From: Bacteroidales bacterium
Lineage (GTDB): Bacteria > Bacteroidota > Bacteroidia > Bacteroidales > ML635J-15
DNA length: 9,399 nt
Direction: 5' to 3'
Assembly: GCA_028696755.1 (NCBI GenBank)
Contig: JAQVGK010000099.1
Coordinates: 1 to 9,399 of the forward strand
The notes beneath the pieces are model-generated. The model was not told the DNA's origin. It was given only the letters and a program-made list of their open reading frames with translations, and ran no database searches. Both the position numbers and the translations under genes were made by a program. This document shows positions 6,545 to 9,399 of this stretch, piece after piece; the first letter of the stretch is position 1, and each line of letters begins with the position of its first letter.

Positions 6545-9399
6545 ATGAAGAGATTATTCTACATAGCAATTTTTCTGTTTGTGCCGTTTATATTGAGTGC
6601 GCAACCCGACGGTATTGATTGCGACAATGCTTTTATTCACGATGTGGTTATAATACCAGAAGGAAATTTAGAAAATGAAGTTGTGACAAGTGTTGCAACC
6701 GATCCATCTGGCAATATCATTATTGTTGGATATTTCCATGGCACGATGCAAATTGGATCTGAGACCAGAGTTTCTGCTGGCGAAACCGATTTCTTTGTTG
6801 CGAAATTCTATCCGAATGGAGCTTTGGATTGGCTACTAAGTGATGGTGGAACTTCGGCAGACACTGCAAAAGGAGTTGCTGTTGATAGCGAAGGAAGAAT
6901 AAATGTAATCGGGAACTTTAGTGGGACGACAGTAATTAACGGTGTTAATCATAATTCTATTGGCTTACAAGATATTTTTCTTGTTCAATATTCGAATGAT
7001 GGAGTTATTATTGAGCAACCTCGATATCTTGGTAGTGTTGGTGAAGATATTGCATCAGGGATAGTAACTGTTGATGAAAACAATTTTGCAGTAACTGGCT
7101 CATTTAGTCAATATATGGGAATTCCTGGTGCTGGAGGAGGAACTTTATCGAGTAATGGGGGCACTGACTTTTTTGTTATAAAATTCAGACAAGATCTTAG
7201 TGTTGAATGGAAAACTTCAGAAGGTTCAATTTCTAACGATTATGGAACAGCAATAGATTGTGACCCCAATGGAAATATTGTAATCTGTGGAGAGTTTTCT
7301 GGGACTGTAGATTTTGGATTAGCCTCAATAACTGCATCTGGAGCTAAAGATGTTTTTATAGCAAAATACGATAATGGTGGAAACTTTGCGTGGGTAAAAA
7401 AAGGTGGTACGTCTGGTAATAATGATAAAGCTGGATCAGTTGCTACAGATTTTTGGGGGAATTCATACTTTTTCTATAGAAGTGATCAGGCCTCTGACAT
7501 GGCAAGAATCGACAAATATGATTCGGAAGGAACTCCAATATTTAATATCGGATTTGGTTCTACAGGAAACATCTTACCAAAAGATATTATCGTCGATAAT
7601 AGCCAAAACTTTTATGTTTCTGGAGCCTATTCCGGGATAACTGACTTTGGGGATGGACCATCAGGATCAATTGGTGGCAAAGACTATTTTGTAGCAAAGT
7701 TCACTCAAAATGGAACATTCAAATACAAAGACATTGCTGGTAGCGTATTTGATGATTTTGCAAATAGCTTATGCTTTGACAATAGCAATAGTCTTATAGT
7801 TGGCGGTTTCTGTTCTACACCAATTACTTTTGGATCAGACAATTTTGATAATGGAAATACTAATTCAGATATTTTAGTTGTTAAATATGATAAAAATTTT
7901 AGATTTGGAGATTTTAATATTAGCAGCATAAATTGTCTACCTGATAAGATGATCATCGAAGTTTCAATACAAAATGGGTCTCCAGATTTTACATACTATT
8001 GTGATGGTATTGAAACAAGTTATAGCATACCAAATCTTTCAATAGGTGTCCATCATATTGCAGTTATTGATGCGAATAATTGTTTAATTGAAACAGAAAT
8101 AACGCTCGTTCCGCCTATTGGACCACAGTTAACCATGTCAACAGAAATTGAAAAATGTTTTAACGATCCGCTAGTACTTGATGCTGGAATCGGATTTACT
8201 GAATACTTTTGGAGTAACGGCGAAGAAAACGTACAAACAATCACGATAAATTCGCCAGGAATTTTTGGAATAACGGTGACTGATGACAATGGTTGTCGAG
8301 ATAGCCTTGATATAAAAGTTGAATTGGGAGACAACATAAATATCATAACACAAGATACTATTCAAATTTGCCCTGGAGTTGAGGTTGAGCAATCCATTTC
8401 GACATCATTTCAAAGCTGGGTTTGGTCAGATGGAACAGTTAAGCCACATCAGTTTATGTCAAGTAATTCTGGAATGCATTATGTTACAGTTACCAATAAT
8501 AATAGTTGTCACTACTACGATTCAATTTATTACGAATACTACGACTATCTTGAATTAACCCCAATAACAGACAAAACAATCTGTGATGGCGACAGTGTAA
8601 TCCTTGTTGCTGATTTGGGATTTGAAAGTTATGTTTGGAGTACCGAAGATATTACCAATAGTATTTGGGCAATCGAGGCAGGAACTTATTCAATTACTGC
8701 CACAGATATTTACAATTGTTTTTCTATTGACACAATTAATGTTGGTTATGGTGAATCCCCAACAATTGATCTAGGTGAAGATTTTTCGATTTGCACAAAC
8801 GGTAGCGTAGTTTTAGACCCTCACGCTAGTGGTGATGTATTAACTTATCAATGGATGGGCAATGACCTATTGGGAACACCGACTTATACGGTTAATATCT
8901 CTGGAACATATTGGGTTGAGGTTTTCTCAACTGAAGGATGCAAGTCGGTGGATACAATTAGTATTACTATTAAACCACAGCCAAATTTGAATCTTGGTGC
9001 AGATTTAGAATTTTGCAATGGTGATTCGAGATTAATTCAAATAACTGGTGGTTACGCAACATATGAATGGAGTAACGGAGCTACATCATCATCATTGGTC
9101 GTAACCCAAACAGAGGACATCTCTGTAACAGTTACTGACAACAATGGATGTACTGATTCTGATACAATAAGAATTATTGAGCACGATGTTGTAGATCCAT
9201 TTATTGGTTACGATACGACCTTATGTACTGGAGAATCTTATATTTTAAGAACATCGGAAGATTATCATCGTTATCGTTGGCACAATAACAGCACTGCTCC
9301 AACTTATACGGTAACACAACCTGGAACCTATGCAGTAACAGTTTACGACGATATTAACTGTTCTGCCTCAACCAGCATTGTTATTGATTATCAGGATGG
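6545..9399 (+). CDS. Giant secreted multi-domain surface protein (beta-propeller plus Ig/PKD-like repeats), 3' end outside window
   Basis: The frame opens at ATG 6545 and stays open to the window end, giving 951 visible residues. Residues 1-19 are a signal peptide (MKRLFYIAIF..., cleavage predicted at LSA|QP). Residues about 48-450 are seven SBBP-type propeller repeats, each with a core like VATDPSGNIIIVGYF and a later D-F-V-K-F/Y motif. From about 457 to the edge there are seven or more Ig-like/PKD-like units with the signature Y-x-W-S-N-G, a G-T-Y-x-V-T-V-T-D strand, and a closing N-G-C. Such architectures are typical of Bacteroidota T9SS substrates that end in a gliding-motility-associated (type B) C-terminal domain. 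Acting as an adhesin or surface fibre is inferred. The PorP/SprF-family gene immediately upstream, one base apart, is the probable dedicated export partner. There is no Shine-Dalgarno sequence before the ATG, which fits translation coupled to the upstream gene. Ligand and final length are unknown. Confidence 0.9.
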   Translation, partial: MKRLFYIAIFLFVPFILSAQPDGIDCDNAFIHDVVIIPEGNLENEVVTSVATDPSGNIIIVGYFHGTMQIGSETRVSAGETDFFVAKFYPNGALDWLLSDGGTSADTAKGVAVDSEGRINVIGNFSGTTVINGVNHNSIGLQDIFLVQYSNDGVIIEQPRYLGSVGEDIASGIVTVDENNFAVTGSFSQYMGIPGAGGGTLSSNGGTDFFVIKFRQDLSVEWKTSEGSISNDYGTAIDCDPNGNIVICGEFSGTVDFGLASITASGAKDVFIAKYDNGGNFAWVKKGGTSGNNDKAGSVATDFWGNSYFFYRSDQASDMARIDKYDSEGTPIFNIGFGSTGNILPKDIIVDNSQNFYVSGAYSGITDFGDGPSGSIGGKDYFVAKFTQNGTFKYKDIAGSVFDDFANSLCFDNSNSLIVGGFCSTPITFGSDNFDNGNTNSDILVVKYDKNFRFGDFNISSINCLPDKMIIEVSIQNGSPDFTYYCDGIETSYSIPNLSIGVHHIAVIDANNCLIETEITLVPPIGPQLTMSTEIEKCFNDPLVLDAGIGFTEYFWSNGEENVQTITINSPGIFGITVTDDNGCRDSLDIKVELGDNINIITQDTIQICPGVEVEQSISTSFQSWVWSDGTVKPHQFMSSNSGMHYVTVTNNNSCHYYDSIYYEYYDYLELTPITDKTICDGDSVILVADLGFESYVWSTEDITNSIWAIEAGTYSITATDIYNCFSIDTINVGYGESPTIDLGEDFSICTNGSVVLDPHASGDVLTYQWMGNDLLGTPTYTVNISGTYWVEVFSTEGCKSVDTISITIKPQPNLNLGADLEFCNGDSRLIQITGGYATYEWSNGATSSSLVVTQTEDISVTVTDNNGCTDSDTIRIIEHDVVDPFIGYDTTLCTGESYILRTSEDYHRYRWHNNSTAPTYTVTQPGTYAVTVYDDINCSASTSIVIDYQD
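6686..7894 (+). repeat. Seven SBBP-type beta-propeller repeats in the giant secreted protein
   Basis: The inner-strand motif (A-x-x-V-x-x-D-x-x-G-N-x-x-V-x-G-x-F) recurs at residues near 48, 108, 170, 234, 296, 345 and 406. Spacing is mostly about 60 residues, with one shorter step of about 49 before the sixth. Examples are VAVDSEGRINVIGNF and IDCDPNGNIVICGEF. Most repeats also carry D-x-F/L-x-V/A-K-F/Y (TDFFVAKF, TDFFVIKF, KDVFIAKY, KDYFVAKF, SDILVVKY). Seven repeats is a full number for a closed propeller. The fifth (296-330) is the most degenerate. Confidence 0.75.
7913..9399 (+). repeat. Tandem Ig/PKD-like repeats with paired cysteines
   Basis: At least seven units lie from residue about 457 onward. 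The first cysteine of each falls at residues 464, 538, 609, 680, 750, 824 and 894 (codons at 7934, 8156, 8369, 8582, 8792, 9014 and 9224), a period of 70-74 residues. The second falls 45-49 residues later, at 513, 584, 655, 725, 799, 869 and 939. The pairing suggests one disulfide per domain, stabilising an extracellular stalk; this is inferred. The DNA of the units is diverged, so the array is old and not a recent tandem duplication. It continues past the window. Confidence 0.75.

Noticed and set aside
7705..8392. Several minus-strand and alternate-frame open stretches under the giant secreted protein
   Set aside because: They are antisense to an uninterrupted repeat protein with regular cysteine spacing; none has a start context or recognisable domain.
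1..9399. tRNA/rRNA genes, CRISPR arrays, insertion sequences, attachment sites
   Set aside because: No cloverleaf-like sequences, spaced direct repeats, transposase motifs or terminal inverted repeats were seen on reading both strands.

Overview
The window comes from an AT-rich member of the Bacteroidota. Three things point there. The sequence preceding several start codons carries the Bacteroidota-type -7 box TAnnTTTG. Shine-Dalgarno-like sequences are rare. There is a PorP/SprF-family protein of the type IX secretion system (T9SS) next to a very large secreted multi-repeat protein. I cannot fix the genus; an anaerobic or marine Bacteroidales/Marinilabiliales-like organism would fit the fused ADP-forming acyl-CoA synthetase, but that is inference.

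Layout. Minus strand, left side: the window opens inside an XRE-HTH plus S24-peptidase regulator (764 to 1, last residues cut off by the window edge), preceded by its own promoter with an operator-like palindrome. Upstream of it, with its own promoter, lies a 245-residue lipoprotein (1624 to 887) whose body resembles the C-terminal periplasmic domains of GldM/PorM. A 216-base divergent intergenic region (1625-1840) follows. Plus strand: a single-chain ADP-forming acetate/acyl-CoA ligase (1841-3898), a previously easy-to-miss 52-residue single-pass membrane protein overlapping it by one base (3898-4056), a 231-residue polytopic membrane protein with a faint Mpv17/PMP22 look (4080-4775), and the PLP-binding protein YggS (4830-5513). 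These four could be one transcript; I see no convincing promoter between them.

Right side, plus strand: a PorP/SprF-family outer-membrane protein (5533-6543) and, after a single spacer base, a giant secreted protein (6545 to beyond 9399; 951 residues visible, no stop). The giant protein has a signal peptide, a seven-bladed SBBP-type beta-propeller and at least seven Ig-like/PKD-like units of about 70-74 residues, each with a cysteine near its start and another near its end. This pair fits the known arrangement of a T9SS substrate with a type B (gliding-motility-associated) C-terminal domain encoded with its dedicated SprF-like partner. The C-terminal domain itself would lie outside the window.

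No RNA genes, insertion sequences, CRISPR arrays or convincing rho-independent terminators were found. The longest stretch without a gene is 216 bases. The observations most worth following up are the GldM-like lipoprotein, the PorP/giant-protein pair, the coupled small membrane protein and the near-leaderless promoter placements.
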